A stretch of 64,000 nucleotides of DNA, from the NCBI RefSeq assembly GCF_027923225.1, contig NZ_BSDI01000001.1, forward strand, positions 411,946 to 475,945, read 5' to 3'. The position numbers and the translations under genes are program-made. Under the pieces are notes generated by a model. That model did no database searches. It saw nothing but the letters and a program-made list of their open reading frames with translations, and was not told where the DNA came from. Source of the stretch: Phytohabitans aurantiacus (GTDB lineage: Bacteria; Actinomycetota; Actinomycetes; Mycobacteriales; Micromonosporaceae). Of the stretch, positions 48,675 through 57,257 are shown piece after piece; position 1 is the stretch's first letter, and each line of letters starts with the position of its first letter.

Positions 48675-49868
48675 TCAGCCGATGGTGCGGATGTGGACGG
48701 CGCCGTAGTGGTTCTTGCCGAGCGTTTCTCTGGGACCGACCTGGAAGACGCGGGTGGTGAAGTAGCCGTAGACGCAGAAGACGCGAGTGCCCGTGCAGGC
48801 CGAGGTGCCGGAGTACTCCGGACCGTGGTCGTGGTCGAGGTCGCCGCGGCCCGGCCAGTCCGATGGCGAGTGCCAGCCGGTGATCATGAACATCGCGATG
48901 CCGACGATGTGGAACCGGTCCGACGACGCGCTGTCGAAGATCGCGACCGGTGTCACTTCCTTCGCGTGGTGCAGGTTGTGCATGCGCCTGGCGCAGCCAT
49001 CCGGCACCCACGTCCTCTCCTCGCCGTCGCGCGAGCTACCGGCCCGGATGTCCAAGGTGCAGCTGCCACCGGTGAGGAAGCCGAACCCGCCCAAGGCGCC
49101 GCTCGAAGGGCAGCCCGCATCTGGATCACGGTCCCGCGGGTCGCGGGGGTCGCGGGGGTCGCGGGGGTCGTCAGGGTCGTCGGCGTCGCGGCAGTTGGGG
49201 GTCCGGAACCGCAGCACGATCTCGGAGCGCGGGTCGACCCGGCCGGCCCCGCGCGGCGCCGGCTGGAATCCACCGCCGCTCCTGATCGCCTCGTTGAACT
49301 CCGCCTCGGCGATCGCCAGACCGAGCGCGTCGTCCACCTCTTCGATCGGCCCCCACGTGACCCGGGCGCAGGCATGCACCTGGGTACCGCTGGTGCCGGT
49401 GACGGTCTGGGCGAACACCGGCGGCAGGACCCCGCCGCCGCCGCTCCGCGTCGCGGTGTGCACCTCCACGTGCGGCTGCGAGGAGGGCACGTCGCCGAGA
49501 CAGTCGGTGAAACCGCCACCGGAGCCGCACGGCGAGAGCAGGTTGCCGGTGCCCGGCAGGTTCGGGGCGTACCCGCAGACGGCCGCGCTCGACGCCCCGT
49601 CGTGCGCGTTGTCGTCCGCGTACCCGCTGGCCAGCGATCCGGCCGTGGACGAGCAGAGGTTGGTGCCGGCGACGCAGCGCTTCGCGACCGCCACCGCTGC
49701 GGCGTCCGCCCCGGTCTGCAGCTCCTCGCGCTCGACATAGAGCAGGCCGACGTCGATGGTGAGCGCGCCCATGCCAAGCAGCGCGCCGCCACCGAGCATT
49801 ACGGCCACCAAGGCGGCGACCGCGCCCCGGTCACCGGGCACGCCACCGAGCCGCCTGAGCAGGGTCAT
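48675..49868 (-). CDS. TadG-like pilus assembly protein
   Basis: A 397-residue protein with the TadE/G N-terminus: GGVPGDRGAVAALVAVMLGG, then ALTIDVGLLYVEREELQTGA. The remainder is exported and contains many cysteines (KRCVAGTNLC, VCGYAP, SPCGSGG, TDCLGD), so disulfides are likely. A short tandem segment of Asp-Pro-Arg units (DDPRDPRDPRDPRDRD) lies near residue 228, encoded by a 9-base DNA repeat. The ATG at 49868 overlaps the tadE stop (ATGA), which settles the start. Confidence 0.8.
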   Translation of the reverse strand: MTLLRRLGGVPGDRGAVAALVAVMLGGGALLGMGALTIDVGLLYVEREELQTGADAAAVAVAKRCVAGTNLCSSTAGSLASGYADDNAHDGASSAAVCGYAPNLPGTGNLLSPCGSGGGFTDCLGDVPSSQPHVEVHTATRSGGGGVLPPVFAQTVTGTSGTQVHACARVTWGPIEEVDDALGLAIAEAEFNEAIRSGGGFQPAPRGAGRVDPRSEIVLRFRTPNCRDADDPDDPRDPRDPRDPRDRDPDAGCPSSGALGGFGFLTGGSCTLDIRAGSSRDGEERTWVPDGCARRMHNLHHAKEVTPVAIFDSASSDRFHIVGIAMFMITGWHSPSDWPGRGDLDHDHGPEYSGTSACTGTRVFCVYGYFTTRVFQVGPRETLGKNHYGAVHIRTIG

Positions 49869-50290
49869 CCGCGGCACGGCATGACTCCGTGTCCGTCCAG
49901 CGTGACCGTGTCAGCCGCGAGCTTGGCGAGCGCGACCACCGGCGTGACGAAGTGGAATTCGAAGGTCACGACCACGTGGGCGTGGTCTTCGGGGTCGGGC
50001 TCGTCACCGCAGCTCTCCAGAACGTTGGTGTCTACCGGACCCATGTTCTGAGCAGCGTCGTTGGCACGAACGCCCGCGTCGGCACCAACAGCCTCCGCGC
50101 GGGCTCCCTCGCGAGCCGCCTGGCTCACCACAATCTGCGCGTTTACCAACCGACCAAAGTCGATAATCCCGAAAAGGACCATGAGGATGACCGGCAGCAC
50201 GAGCGCGGCCTCGGCGGCCGTCGCGCCCCGGTCGCGGCGGAGCCACCTCTTGATCCCGCGTGACCGCGCCACCCCCGCTCCTTTCCCCAT
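49865..50290 (-). CDS. tadE: TadE-family pseudopilin
   Basis: A 141-residue TadE-like minor pilin. The prepilin motif is DRGATAAEAALVLPVILMVL near residue 20, with Glu five residues after the expected cleavage Gly, then FGIIDFGRLVNAQIVVSQAA. The C-terminal domain is exported, with two cysteines. It is presumably processed by a TadV-type peptidase not present in this window. Confidence 0.88.
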   Translation of the reverse strand: MGKGAGVARSRGIKRWLRRDRGATAAEAALVLPVILMVLFGIIDFGRLVNAQIVVSQAAREGARAEAVGADAGVRANDAAQNMGPVDTNVLESCGDEPDPEDHAHVVVTFEFHFVTPVVALAKLAADTVTLDGHGVMPCRG

Positions 50291-50315
50291 GGCACTACCG
50301 CCCGCGTCAGGCGGG

Positions 50316-50501
50316 TCAGAGCTTTCCGGTGACCTCGGTGAAGTTGGCGCCGATCGCGTTGGCGAACGCCAGGACGAGACCCGAGATCGCTGCGATCACG
50401 ACCGCGACGATCAGGGCGTACTCGGCCGCCGTCACGCCCCGGTCCTTCGACGCCAGTAGCGCCTTCATCCGGTTCCTGGTTGACACGACGAGCTTGAGCA
50501 T
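50316..50501 (-). CDS. flp: Flp-type (type IVb) major pilin
   Basis: A 61-residue pilin. The leader KALLASKDRGVTAAEYALIV carries the Flp processing motif with the Glu-Tyr pair, followed by a hydrophobic helix (VAVVIAAISGLVLAFANAIG) and a short end (NFTEVTGKL). It is the first gene of the Tad locus, with GAAGGGGG six bases before the ATG. It would be the structural subunit of the Tad pilus. Confidence 0.92.
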   Translation of the reverse strand: MLKLVVSTRNRMKALLASKDRGVTAAEYALIVAVVIAAISGLVLAFANAIGANFTEVTGKL

Positions 50502-50994
50502 CGATTGCCCCCTTCAAGGTTTCCCTGGTGCGGTGACCGTGCGTATCGACAGCCGAGGACCGCGATGGAAGCCTGCCTATGGCCGTTACCTCGCACTAGT
50601 CGGGAGAGCGGTGTTCGCCCGACCCCGTTCGGCGCGGCGTGTCCTCCGGCGGTGACATCCCACGGCGACAGAAAGTCCTCCGTATCGCCGATTTCAAAGC
50701 GGGGTAAACAGGGACGAGATGGGCCGGGCGATGCCCTGGAAGCCGGCCAGCGGCACCCGGATGGCTTGTCTTGCGGGCGTGTCAGATACCTGATGGACCC
50801 AAAAGGTGATCAAGGCGTCAAGCGGCCACGACTACCCGAAGCGACCAATCCGTTACACCAACCGGGCCGATCGGCGGCCCGCCAGTTCCGCTTCCTCTGA
50901 CACATCGGAGAATTGGCGCGGTTCCGGGAGGTGAGCCCATCAGGGTGCCCGGTTACGGTGACGTCAGCAGCACCGCTTTCGGGAGGACGGACAG
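50502..50994. other. 493-base gene-free region between flp and the LppU-like gene
   Basis: This gap separates the divergent flp and LppU-like genes and should contain both promoters. On the reverse strand TTGAAATCGGCGATACGG near 50680 is a loose promoter candidate for the Tad operon, but spacing is poor. On the forward strand GGGAGGAC before 50995 is the ribosome-binding site for the LppU-like gene. Short open frames here show no family character. I see no convincing repeat or RNA. Confidence 0.4.
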
Positions 50995-51729
50995 ATGTCG
51001 AACTACGGTTCGTACCCGGGGTCTCAGGAGCCCTGGCCCGGCCGGCAGCCGCAGGAGCCGTACGGCCAGCCGTCCGACCCGTGGGGCGATCAGGATCCGT
51101 GGGGCGGCACACCGGCGTCGTCGCCGCCCGACGGCCCCGGTTCGCCAACCGGTGATCCTGGCTACTACCCCGGCTACGACCAGGGCTACTCGTCCACCCG
51201 GCACTACGAGCAGGGGTACGCCCAGACCCCCACTCCCGAGCCGTCGTTCTCGACCGATCCGAGCTGGAGCCAGCCCGCACAGCAACCGCCCCGCAAGCGG
51301 GGAAACGCGCCGCTGATCGCGCTGATCGTGGTGCTGGCGATCCTGGTACTGGGCGGCGGCACCGCGGCGCTGATCAAGCTGGGCAGCGACGACGGCGGCG
51401 ACACGAAGGCATCCGAGACCACCGAGCCCACGACCGGGCCGACCGGCGGGCCGCAGCCCTCCGAGTCAGCGTCGCCGGCGACCTCCGAGTCGTCGCAGGA
51501 GGCCCGGTTCGTGAAGGTGGGGCAGTGCGTCGTCAACAAGGGCAGTGACGCCGACCCGCAGCTCGAGATCGCCGAGTGTGGCGACAAGACCTTCGAGGTA
51601 CTGGCCCGCTTCGACGGCACGGTCGACTACAAGGGCAAGTGCCAGACCGTGACCGGGTACCAGTTCCACTACTTCTTCGACAGCGAGCTCGACACGCTCG
51701 ACTTCGTGCTCTGCCTCAAACGTAACTAG
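50995..51729 (+). CDS. LppU/SCO3897-family membrane protein
   Basis: A 244-residue protein. The N-terminal ~100 residues are a disordered Pro/Gly/Tyr/Gln-rich cytoplasmic region. A basic PPRKRGN stop leads into one membrane segment (LIALIVVLAILVLGGGTAAL, about 106-126). A Thr/Ser/Pro linker follows, then a small external domain with paired cysteines: VGQCVVNKGSDADPQLEIAE, then CGDK, KGKCQTVTGYQF and LDFVLCLK. The external domain matches the LppU/SCO3897 type of unknown function. Confidence 0.75.
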   Translation: MSNYGSYPGSQEPWPGRQPQEPYGQPSDPWGDQDPWGGTPASSPPDGPGSPTGDPGYYPGYDQGYSSTRHYEQGYAQTPTPEPSFSTDPSWSQPAQQPPRKRGNAPLIALIVVLAILVLGGGTAALIKLGSDDGGDTKASETTEPTTGPTGGPQPSESASPATSESSQEARFVKVGQCVVNKGSDADPQLEIAECGDKTFEVLARFDGTVDYKGKCQTVTGYQFHYFFDSELDTLDFVLCLKRN

Positions 51730-51792
51730 ACACGCCACTGGACACGCCTAGGTCAGTCTAAGTAAATCTAGCGTCAGCGGTAGAAGGCCCGA

Positions 51793-51798
51793 TACTCT
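51793..51798 (+). promoter_or_regulatory. Putative -10 box for leaderless ATPase transcript
   Basis: TACTCT lies 6 bases before the GTG at 51805. There is no Shine-Dalgarno sequence. Confidence 0.4.
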
Positions 51799-51804
51799 GC
51801 AATC

Positions 51805-53007
51805 GTGGATCCGGTCCGGAACCCGTACGCGCCCGGCGCCGGCCAGCGCCCACCCGAGCTGGCCGGCCGCGACCGCGAGCTGGACGTCTTCGACGTCGTA
51901 CTGGAACGGGTGGCCCGCGGACGGCCCGAACGCAGCCTGATGCTCACCGGCCTGCGCGGTGTCGGCAAGACCGTGCTGCTCAACACCCTGAGATCGCAGG
52001 CGATCGGGCGGCTCTGGGGCACCGGCAAGATCGAGGCACGCCCGGACCAGTCGCTGCGCCGCCCGATCAGCGCCGCCCTCCACATGGCCATCCGTGAGCT
52101 GGCGCCGCATCACCGGGCGCCCGACCGCATCGACGAGGTGCTCGGCGTGCTCAAGGCGTTCGCGCTGCGGGCCAACGCCGCGAACGCCAAGCTCCGCGAC
52201 CGCTGGCAACCGGGCATCGACGTGCCCGCCCGAGCCGGCCGGGCGGACTCCGGCGATATCGAGATCGACCTGGTCGAGCTGTTTACCGATGCCGCCGGCA
52301 TCGCCACCGACGTGGGTACGGGTATCGCGCTCTTCATCGACGAGATGCAGGATCTCGGCGCGGCCGATGTTTCGGCGCTGTGCGCGGCCTGCCACGAACT
52401 GTCGCAGCTCGGCGCGCCGCTCATCGTGGTCGGCGCCGGCCTGCCACACGTCCCGGCCGTGCTGTCGGCCGCGAAGTCGTACTCGGAGCGGCTCTTCCGG
52501 TACCAGCGGATCGACCGGCTGGACCGGATCTCCGCTGACCAGGCCCTGTGTGCACCGGCGTCCCGGGAAGACGTCGAGTACGAGGAGAAAGCGCTCGACC
52601 TGCTCTACGAGAAGTCGGGTGGCTATCCCTACTTCGTGCAGGCCTACGGGAAGGCGACCTGGGATCACGCGCCACGCAACCCGATCACCGCGGCGGACGT
52701 GCGGATGGCCGCACCGGAGGCCGAGGCCGAGTTGGCGGTCGGTTTCTTCGGCTCGCGGTACGAGCGGGCGACACCCGCCGAGCGGGAGTACATGCGCGCG
52801 ATGGCCGCCCTTTCTCCGTCGTCCGACGACGATCACGAGCTTGCCGTTCCCACCGCGGAGATCGCCAAGTCGTTGGAACGCAAGCCGGCCAGCCTGTCGC
52901 CGGCCCGCGACGCGCTCATCAAGAAGGGCCTGATCTACTCCGGCGAACGCGGCACGGTCGCCTTCACCGTGCCACACTTCGGCCGTTATCTCCGGACTGT
53001 GGGATAG
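51805..53007 (+). CDS. AAA ATPase, Orc/Cdc6-like (ATP-binding protein)
   Basis: A 400-residue AAA protein of the archaeal-type (COG1672/Cdc6-like) group common in actinomycetes. NPYAPGAGQRPPELAGRDRE opens the domain. Walker A is LTGLRGVGKTVLLN near 48, Walker B is IALFIDEMQDLGA near 172, and the sensor region is LIVVGAGLPHVP. A C-terminal winged-helix-like part (SLERKPASLSPARDALIKKG, LIYSGERGTVAFTVPHFGRY) could bind DNA. Its role is unknown; it may act in DNA transactions or as a regulator. Confidence 0.8.
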   Translation: MDPVRNPYAPGAGQRPPELAGRDRELDVFDVVLERVARGRPERSLMLTGLRGVGKTVLLNTLRSQAIGRLWGTGKIEARPDQSLRRPISAALHMAIRELAPHHRAPDRIDEVLGVLKAFALRANAANAKLRDRWQPGIDVPARAGRADSGDIEIDLVELFTDAAGIATDVGTGIALFIDEMQDLGAADVSALCAACHELSQLGAPLIVVGAGLPHVPAVLSAAKSYSERLFRYQRIDRLDRISADQALCAPASREDVEYEEKALDLLYEKSGGYPYFVQAYGKATWDHAPRNPITAADVRMAAPEAEAELAVGFFGSRYERATPAEREYMRAMAALSPSSDDDHELAVPTAEIAKSLERKPASLSPARDALIKKGLIYSGERGTVAFTVPHFGRYLRTVG

Positions 53008-53056
53008 CCCTGCCAGCTGTGGGATAACCGCCCGCACCTGGGGGTATCAACTGCCC

Positions 53057-53563
53057 ATGAGACCTGTGCGCAGCGCCGCCCGCGCCATGCTGGGCGCCAT
53101 CTTCGTGGCCAGCGGGGCGCGTGCCGTCGCCAACCCGGAGCCACTCGTACCGCGTGCCAAGCTCGTCACCGACCGAGCCCAGCCCCTGCTCGACGCCGCC
53201 AAGCTGCCTCACGACGCGCGGGCACTGGTACGCCTCAACGGCGCGGCCCAGTTCGTCGGTGGGCTGCTGCTCGCCACCAGCCACTTCACCCGCCCGGCTG
53301 CCGCACTCCTGGCCGGCACCATGATCCCGACCACGGTGGCCGGGCACCCGTTCTGGGCGGTCGAAGACCCGATGGAGCGTGGTCACCAACGCATTCACTT
53401 CATGAAGAACCTCGGTTTGCTCGGTGGACTCCTGCTCGCCGCCGCTGACACCGAGGGCCGGCCGAACCTCCGGTACACGGTGCGTCACGGCGTACGTGCG
53501 GTCCGAAGGGACGCCCGAATCGCCCGGAAATCGGCATCTGTAGCGCGTCACCTCCCCGGATAA
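53057..53563 (+). CDS. DoxX family membrane protein
   Basis: A 168-residue protein with the DoxX pattern: ARAMLGAIFVASGARAVANP at the N-terminus, a LVRLNGAAQFVGGLLLATSH segment, PAAALLAGTMIPTTVAGHPF and HFMKNLGLLGGLLLAAADTE, giving three or four membrane helices and a basic C-terminal tail. DoxX proteins are linked to redox or quinone chemistry; no specific function can be assigned. Confidence 0.83.
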   Translation: MRPVRSAARAMLGAIFVASGARAVANPEPLVPRAKLVTDRAQPLLDAAKLPHDARALVRLNGAAQFVGGLLLATSHFTRPAAALLAGTMIPTTVAGHPFWAVEDPMERGHQRIHFMKNLGLLGGLLLAAADTEGRPNLRYTVRHGVRAVRRDARIARKSASVARHLPG

Positions 53564-53666
53564 CTCAGACGAATTACCTCAACTACGCCCGGTGCGTTTA
53601 ACCAGCCGGAAATGTCGCGAACCAGTGTGGGATCGGACACGGTCGGGTAACGCAGGAGGTACTGGG

Positions 53667-55145
53667 GTGACAGACCGTTCTAGGCTCCTAGTTGGACCTG
53701 GGCGGGAAGTACTACATGGGGGTGGCCACGCCATGCCGGCGACCGTCGAAGGACGGATGGACCGCCTCGCTACAGTCCGCCGCGTAACACGTGGTATCGA
53801 CCGTTGGACGGTCGTGCGGATCGGCATTGTTGCCGGTGTCTTTTACGCTGCTTGGCTTGCCATAGAAGCGTTTGGACGCCCGTACGAGTTCTTCGACATG
53901 AAGATCTACCACGGCGCGGTTGTCTGGTGGGCGAGCGGCAACGAGCTCTACGAGTTCATCCAGCCTGACACGACGCTGGGCTTCACGTATCCACCATTCG
54001 CGGGTCTCGCGATGCTGCCGATGGCCACGCTGCCCGTCGCCGCGGCCGGTTGGATCAACGTGTTCGCCAGCATCGCGGCGCTCGCCATAGTGCTCACCGC
54101 TCTCGTCGGCCCGATCGCCAAGCGCTGCGGCTGGCCCCGGTGGTTCGCGGTCGGCCTCGCCGTGCCGCTCGCCGCCGCCACCGAGCCGGTGCGCGAGACC
54201 TTCGGGTACGGGCAGGTCAACCTGCTGCTCTTCGCGCTGATCATGGCCGACATGGTCGCGTTGCGCTGGTTGGCCCGCGGCCGGGCCAACCACAACCTCG
54301 TCGGGCGCGGTCCGCTCGCGCGCTTCTTCTTCAGCGGCGCATGGGCCGGCGCCGGCATCGGCCTGGCCACGTCCATCAAGCTGACGCCGGCGCTGTTCAT
54401 CGTGTACCTGTTGCTGACCCGCCAGTGGCGAGTGGCGCTCACCGCTGTGGGCACCGCGTTCGGCGTGACCGTCGCCACGTTCGTGGTCGCGGGGCACGAG
54501 TCGATGAGGTACTTCACGAGCGTCCTGTGGCAGACCGACCGCGTGGGCGCCGCCGACATGACGCCAAACCAGTCGCTCGCCGGCGTGCTCGCCAGGCTGT
54601 ACGACTCGGTGGAGACGCCCGGCCTGCTGTGGCTGTCGTTCTCGCTCCTGATGCTGGCCGTCGGGCTCACCCGGGCCGCCCACGCGCACGCCGACGGTGA
54701 CGAGCTCACCGCGTTCACGCTGGTAGGCCTCACCGCCAACGTGATCAGCCCGATCTCGTGGTCGCACCACCTGGTCTTCGTGATCCCCGCTGTGCTGGTA
54801 CTCGCCGACGCCGCACTCCGCCGCCGTGGCGCGAGCCAGGCGCTGAGCGGGGTCAGCGGATTGCGTACCCCGATCTGGTTCCCGGCCCTCACCGGCCTAC
54901 GCCACGGGGTCGCCGCCATCGGGCTGTACATACTCTTCGTCGTCTCGCCGATCTGGCCGTACGAGCACCGGCTCCCCGAGGTGTCGCACTACGCCGATGG
55001 GCTGTACGGCGCGCTGATGGAGAACTCGCTGGCGCTCGCGATCATCCTGCTGGTGGCGGCGCTGCCGTGGCGTCCGGGCGCCGAGCCGGCGTTCTACGCC
55101 GACTCCCCCGCCCTCCACCTGACCCGCCGCGTCAGGGGCAGTTGA
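53667..55145 (+). CDS. GT87-family polyprenol-mannose-dependent mannosyltransferase
   Basis: A 492-residue polytopic membrane protein of the GT87 (DUF2029, PimE-like) family, which uses polyprenyl-phosphate-mannose on the outer side of the membrane to build mannosylated lipids or polymers. FYAAWLAIEAFGRPYEFFDM includes the catalytic-loop acidic residue, followed by IYHGAVVWWASGNELYEF and FTYPPFAGLAMLPM. About ten membrane segments follow, with GYGQVNLLLFALIM and SWSHHLVFVIPAVLVL. The GTG at 53667 has AGGAGG 7 bases upstream; an ATG at 53733 is an alternative. Its end overlaps convergent moaE by 14 bases. Confidence 0.83.
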   Translation: MTDRSRLLVGPGREVLHGGGHAMPATVEGRMDRLATVRRVTRGIDRWTVVRIGIVAGVFYAAWLAIEAFGRPYEFFDMKIYHGAVVWWASGNELYEFIQPDTTLGFTYPPFAGLAMLPMATLPVAAAGWINVFASIAALAIVLTALVGPIAKRCGWPRWFAVGLAVPLAAATEPVRETFGYGQVNLLLFALIMADMVALRWLARGRANHNLVGRGPLARFFFSGAWAGAGIGLATSIKLTPALFIVYLLLTRQWRVALTAVGTAFGVTVATFVVAGHESMRYFTSVLWQTDRVGAADMTPNQSLAGVLARLYDSVETPGLLWLSFSLLMLAVGLTRAAHAHADGDELTAFTLVGLTANVISPISWSHHLVFVIPAVLVLADAALRRRGASQALSGVSGLRTPIWFPALTGLRHGVAAIGLYILFVVSPIWPYEHRLPEVSHYADGLYGALMENSLALAIILLVAALPWRPGAEPAFYADSPALHLTRRVRGS

Positions 55146-55551
55146 CCCATTCGTCGGTGCCGTCGGCGAAGATCTGGTGCTTCCAGATCGGCAGGCGGGC
55201 CTTGACCTCGTCGACCAGCCGCGCACACGCGGCGAACGCGGCCGCCCGGTGTGCGGTGCTCACCGCCGCCACCAGCGCCACGTCACCGATCTCCAGTGGG
55301 CCGACGCGGTGCGACACCGCGACCGCGTACACCTCTGGATCGGCTGCGATCTCGGCGACCACCTCGCGCAGCACCGCCTCGGCGGTCGGGTGACCCTCGT
55401 ACTCCAGCTTGGTCACCGACCGCCCGTGGTCGTGGTCGCGCACGACGCCCTGGAACGACACCACCGCACCGGCGCGCGGGCCGGCGACGGCCGCCTCGTG
55501 TGCCGCCAGGTCGAGGGGTGACGTGGTAACCGCGACGATCGGCTGGGTCAT
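55132..55551 (-). CDS. moaE: Molybdopterin synthase catalytic subunit
   Basis: A 139-residue MoaE, which with MoaD inserts the dithiolene sulfurs into precursor Z. It has GAVVSFQGVVRDHDHGRSVT with the conserved Arg, LEYEGHPTAEA, VSHRVGPLEIGDVALVAAVS and PIWKHQIFADGTDEWV with the active-site lysine. Its ATG overlaps the moeA stop by four bases (ATGA). It is the last gene of the moaC-mogA-moeA-moaE run. Confidence 0.93.
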   Translation of the reverse strand: MTQPIVAVTTSPLDLAAHEAAVAGPRAGAVVSFQGVVRDHDHGRSVTKLEYEGHPTAEAVLREVVAEIAADPEVYAVAVSHRVGPLEIGDVALVAAVSTAHRAAAFAACARLVDEVKARLPIWKHQIFADGTDEWVNCP

Positions 55552-56762
55552 GGCCGTTCTCCGTTCAAGAGCGGCAGGGGTACCAGTGGGACCTGGGCAC
55601 CGGGCTCGCCGCTGGTGCCCGGGCGGATCACCGCGAACCCGTCGGACTGGGCGAGCCCCCGCAGCATCGCCGAGCCCACGTGCCGCACCGGGTGGGCGGT
55701 GCCGTCGACGGGGTCGACGCGTACCAGCGCCAGGTGGGTGAAGTCACCCCGACCGGGCACCGCCTCGGCCAGCGTGACGCAGGGAAGCACCGGCGAGGGC
55801 CGCCCCTGCAGCCCCGCGAGCAGCGGTGCGACCAGGGACACCAGGGCGACGATCGCGGACTGCGGGTTGCCCGGCAGCCCGGCGAGGAAGCGCGGCCGCC
55901 CATCGGGGCCGGGTATGCGGGCGACAAGCATGGGAAAGCCGGGCCGTACGGCCACCGTGTTGACCACGTACTCCGCGCCGAGCTCGGCCAGCGCCGGATG
56001 CAGATGGTCGACCGGGCCGTGCATGGTGCCGCCGGTGGTACAGATGAGGTCGGCTCCCTCGATCGCCTTGCGGATCGCGTCCACGTGTGCCGGGAGCGTG
56101 TCTTCGACGGGGCCGTGCAGGTGCCCCGGCTCGGCTCCGTACCGCCGCAGCCAGGCCGGTACGGGTGTGCCGAGGGCGTCGCGGACCCGACCGGCACCGG
56201 GGAGCCCCGCGGTGAGCAGCTCGTCGCCGAAGACCAGCAGCGCGGCCCGTGGTGGACGGCGTACCGGCAGCGTGTCGTATCCGCAGGAGGCGGCCAGCCC
56301 GATGACACCGGGGTTGACCGGGGAGCCGGCCGGCATCAGAGCCTCGCCACGGCGCGCCTCTTCACCGGGCGCCCGCCATTCGGCCTGCGCGCGCGGCGTA
56401 CCGCTCACGAGCCCGTCACCGGTGCGGCTGGACTCTTCGACCCGCAGTACCGCCGTGGCGCCCTCGGGAAGCATCGCGCCCGTAGCGATCTCCACCGTGG
56501 TGCCGTCGTCTGCCAGCGGTGGCGGGGTACCCCCGGCGAGCACCCGGCCCACGACGCGCCACGGCCCCTGCCCGCGTACCGCCCAACCGTCCACACTGGA
56601 CGTCGGGAAGGCGGGGAGATCGGTGAGCGTGGTGAGCGGGGCGGCGAGAGTGTGGCCGTCGGTCTCGCCCAGCGGCACCTCGACCGCTGGCGGTGCGGCC
56701 GCCAGCCCGGCCGCGTACACCAGGGAGCGCGCCTCTTCCCAGTCAACCGGAGCAGTACCCAC
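55548..56762 (-). CDS. moeA: Molybdopterin molybdotransferase
   Basis: A 404-residue MoeA, which inserts molybdate into adenylylated molybdopterin. It has the domain I-II segment LPAFPTSSVDGWAVRG, IATGAMLPEGATAVLRVEE, the MoCF-fold domain with VFGDELLTAGLPGAGRVRDA and TTGGTMHGPVDHLHPAL, and FLAGLPGNPQSAIVALVSL. The family's GxxGTGxxDxT motif reads CTTGGTMHGPVDH. The GTG start follows a TAGGCT box by 6 bases, so moeA-moaE may have its own leaderless promoter in the 24-base gap after mogA. Confidence 0.92.
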   Translation of the reverse strand: MGTAPVDWEEARSLVYAAGLAAAPPAVEVPLGETDGHTLAAPLTTLTDLPAFPTSSVDGWAVRGQGPWRVVGRVLAGGTPPPLADDGTTVEIATGAMLPEGATAVLRVEESSRTGDGLVSGTPRAQAEWRAPGEEARRGEALMPAGSPVNPGVIGLAASCGYDTLPVRRPPRAALLVFGDELLTAGLPGAGRVRDALGTPVPAWLRRYGAEPGHLHGPVEDTLPAHVDAIRKAIEGADLICTTGGTMHGPVDHLHPALAELGAEYVVNTVAVRPGFPMLVARIPGPDGRPRFLAGLPGNPQSAIVALVSLVAPLLAGLQGRPSPVLPCVTLAEAVPGRGDFTHLALVRVDPVDGTAHPVRHVGSAMLRGLAQSDGFAVIRPGTSGEPGAQVPLVPLPLLNGERP

Positions 56763-56768
56763 GAGGCG

Positions 56769-56774
56769 AGCCTA
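56769..56774 (-). promoter_or_regulatory. Putative -10 box for leaderless moeA
   Basis: On the reverse strand TAGGCT is followed by CGCCTC and the GTG start of moeA. It sits in the only non-overlapping gap of the Moco gene run. Confidence 0.45.
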
Positions 56775-56786
56775 ACCCGACGAGGG

Positions 56787-57257
56787 TCAGTGATCGCCGC
56801 CGCGCAGTTGGTCGACCGTGTGCGCGAGCAACGGCCCGAGTACGGCCAGCCCGTCTCGCGCACCGCCGGTCGATCCCGGCAGGTTGACGACCAGGGTCCG
56901 CCCGGCGACGCCTGACAGCCCGCGGGACAGCGCCGCCGCCGGCACCTTCTCCCGCCCGTACGCCCGGATCGCCTCGGCGATGCCCGGGATCTCGTAGTCG
57001 AGCACGGCCCGCGTCACGTCCGGCGTGCGGTCGGTGGGTGTGACTCCGGTGCCGCCGCTGGTCAGGACCACGTCGACGCGATCGGCCACCGCCGCACGCA
57101 GCGCCTCACCGACGGGCTCGCCGTCTGGCACGACGACCGGGTCAGCCACTTCACAGCCGAGGTCGCGCAGACCGGCGACGAGCAGCGGCCCACTGGTATC
57201 GGCGTACACCCCGCTGGCGGCCCGGTTGGAAGCGACGATCACGCGAGCACGGATCAC
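56787..57257 (-). CDS. mogA: Molybdopterin adenylyltransferase (MogA/MoaB family)
   Basis: A 156-residue MoCF-fold protein that adenylylates molybdopterin before metal insertion. It has RVIVASNRAASGVYADTSGP, VVVPDGEPVGEALRAAVADR, VLTSGGTGVTPTDRTPDVTR with the nucleotide-binding motif, and LVVNLPGSTGGARDGLAVLG. Its GTG start overlaps the moaC stop by four bases (GTGA). Confidence 0.92.
   Translation of the reverse strand: MIRARVIVASNRAASGVYADTSGPLLVAGLRDLGCEVADPVVVPDGEPVGEALRAAVADRVDVVLTSGGTGVTPTDRTPDVTRAVLDYEIPGIAEAIRAYGREKVPAAALSRGLSGVAGRTLVVNLPGSTGGARDGLAVLGPLLAHTVDQLRGGDH

Noticed and set aside
51730..51804. Possible terminator between the LppU-like and ATPase genes
   Set aside because: There are short repeats of CACGCC but no convincing stem-loop.
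52985..53035. Two TGTGGGATA repeats at the end of the AAA ATPase gene
   Set aside because: Similar to a DnaA box but with an extra G; the first is coding sequence and the second is close by. Too weak to call.
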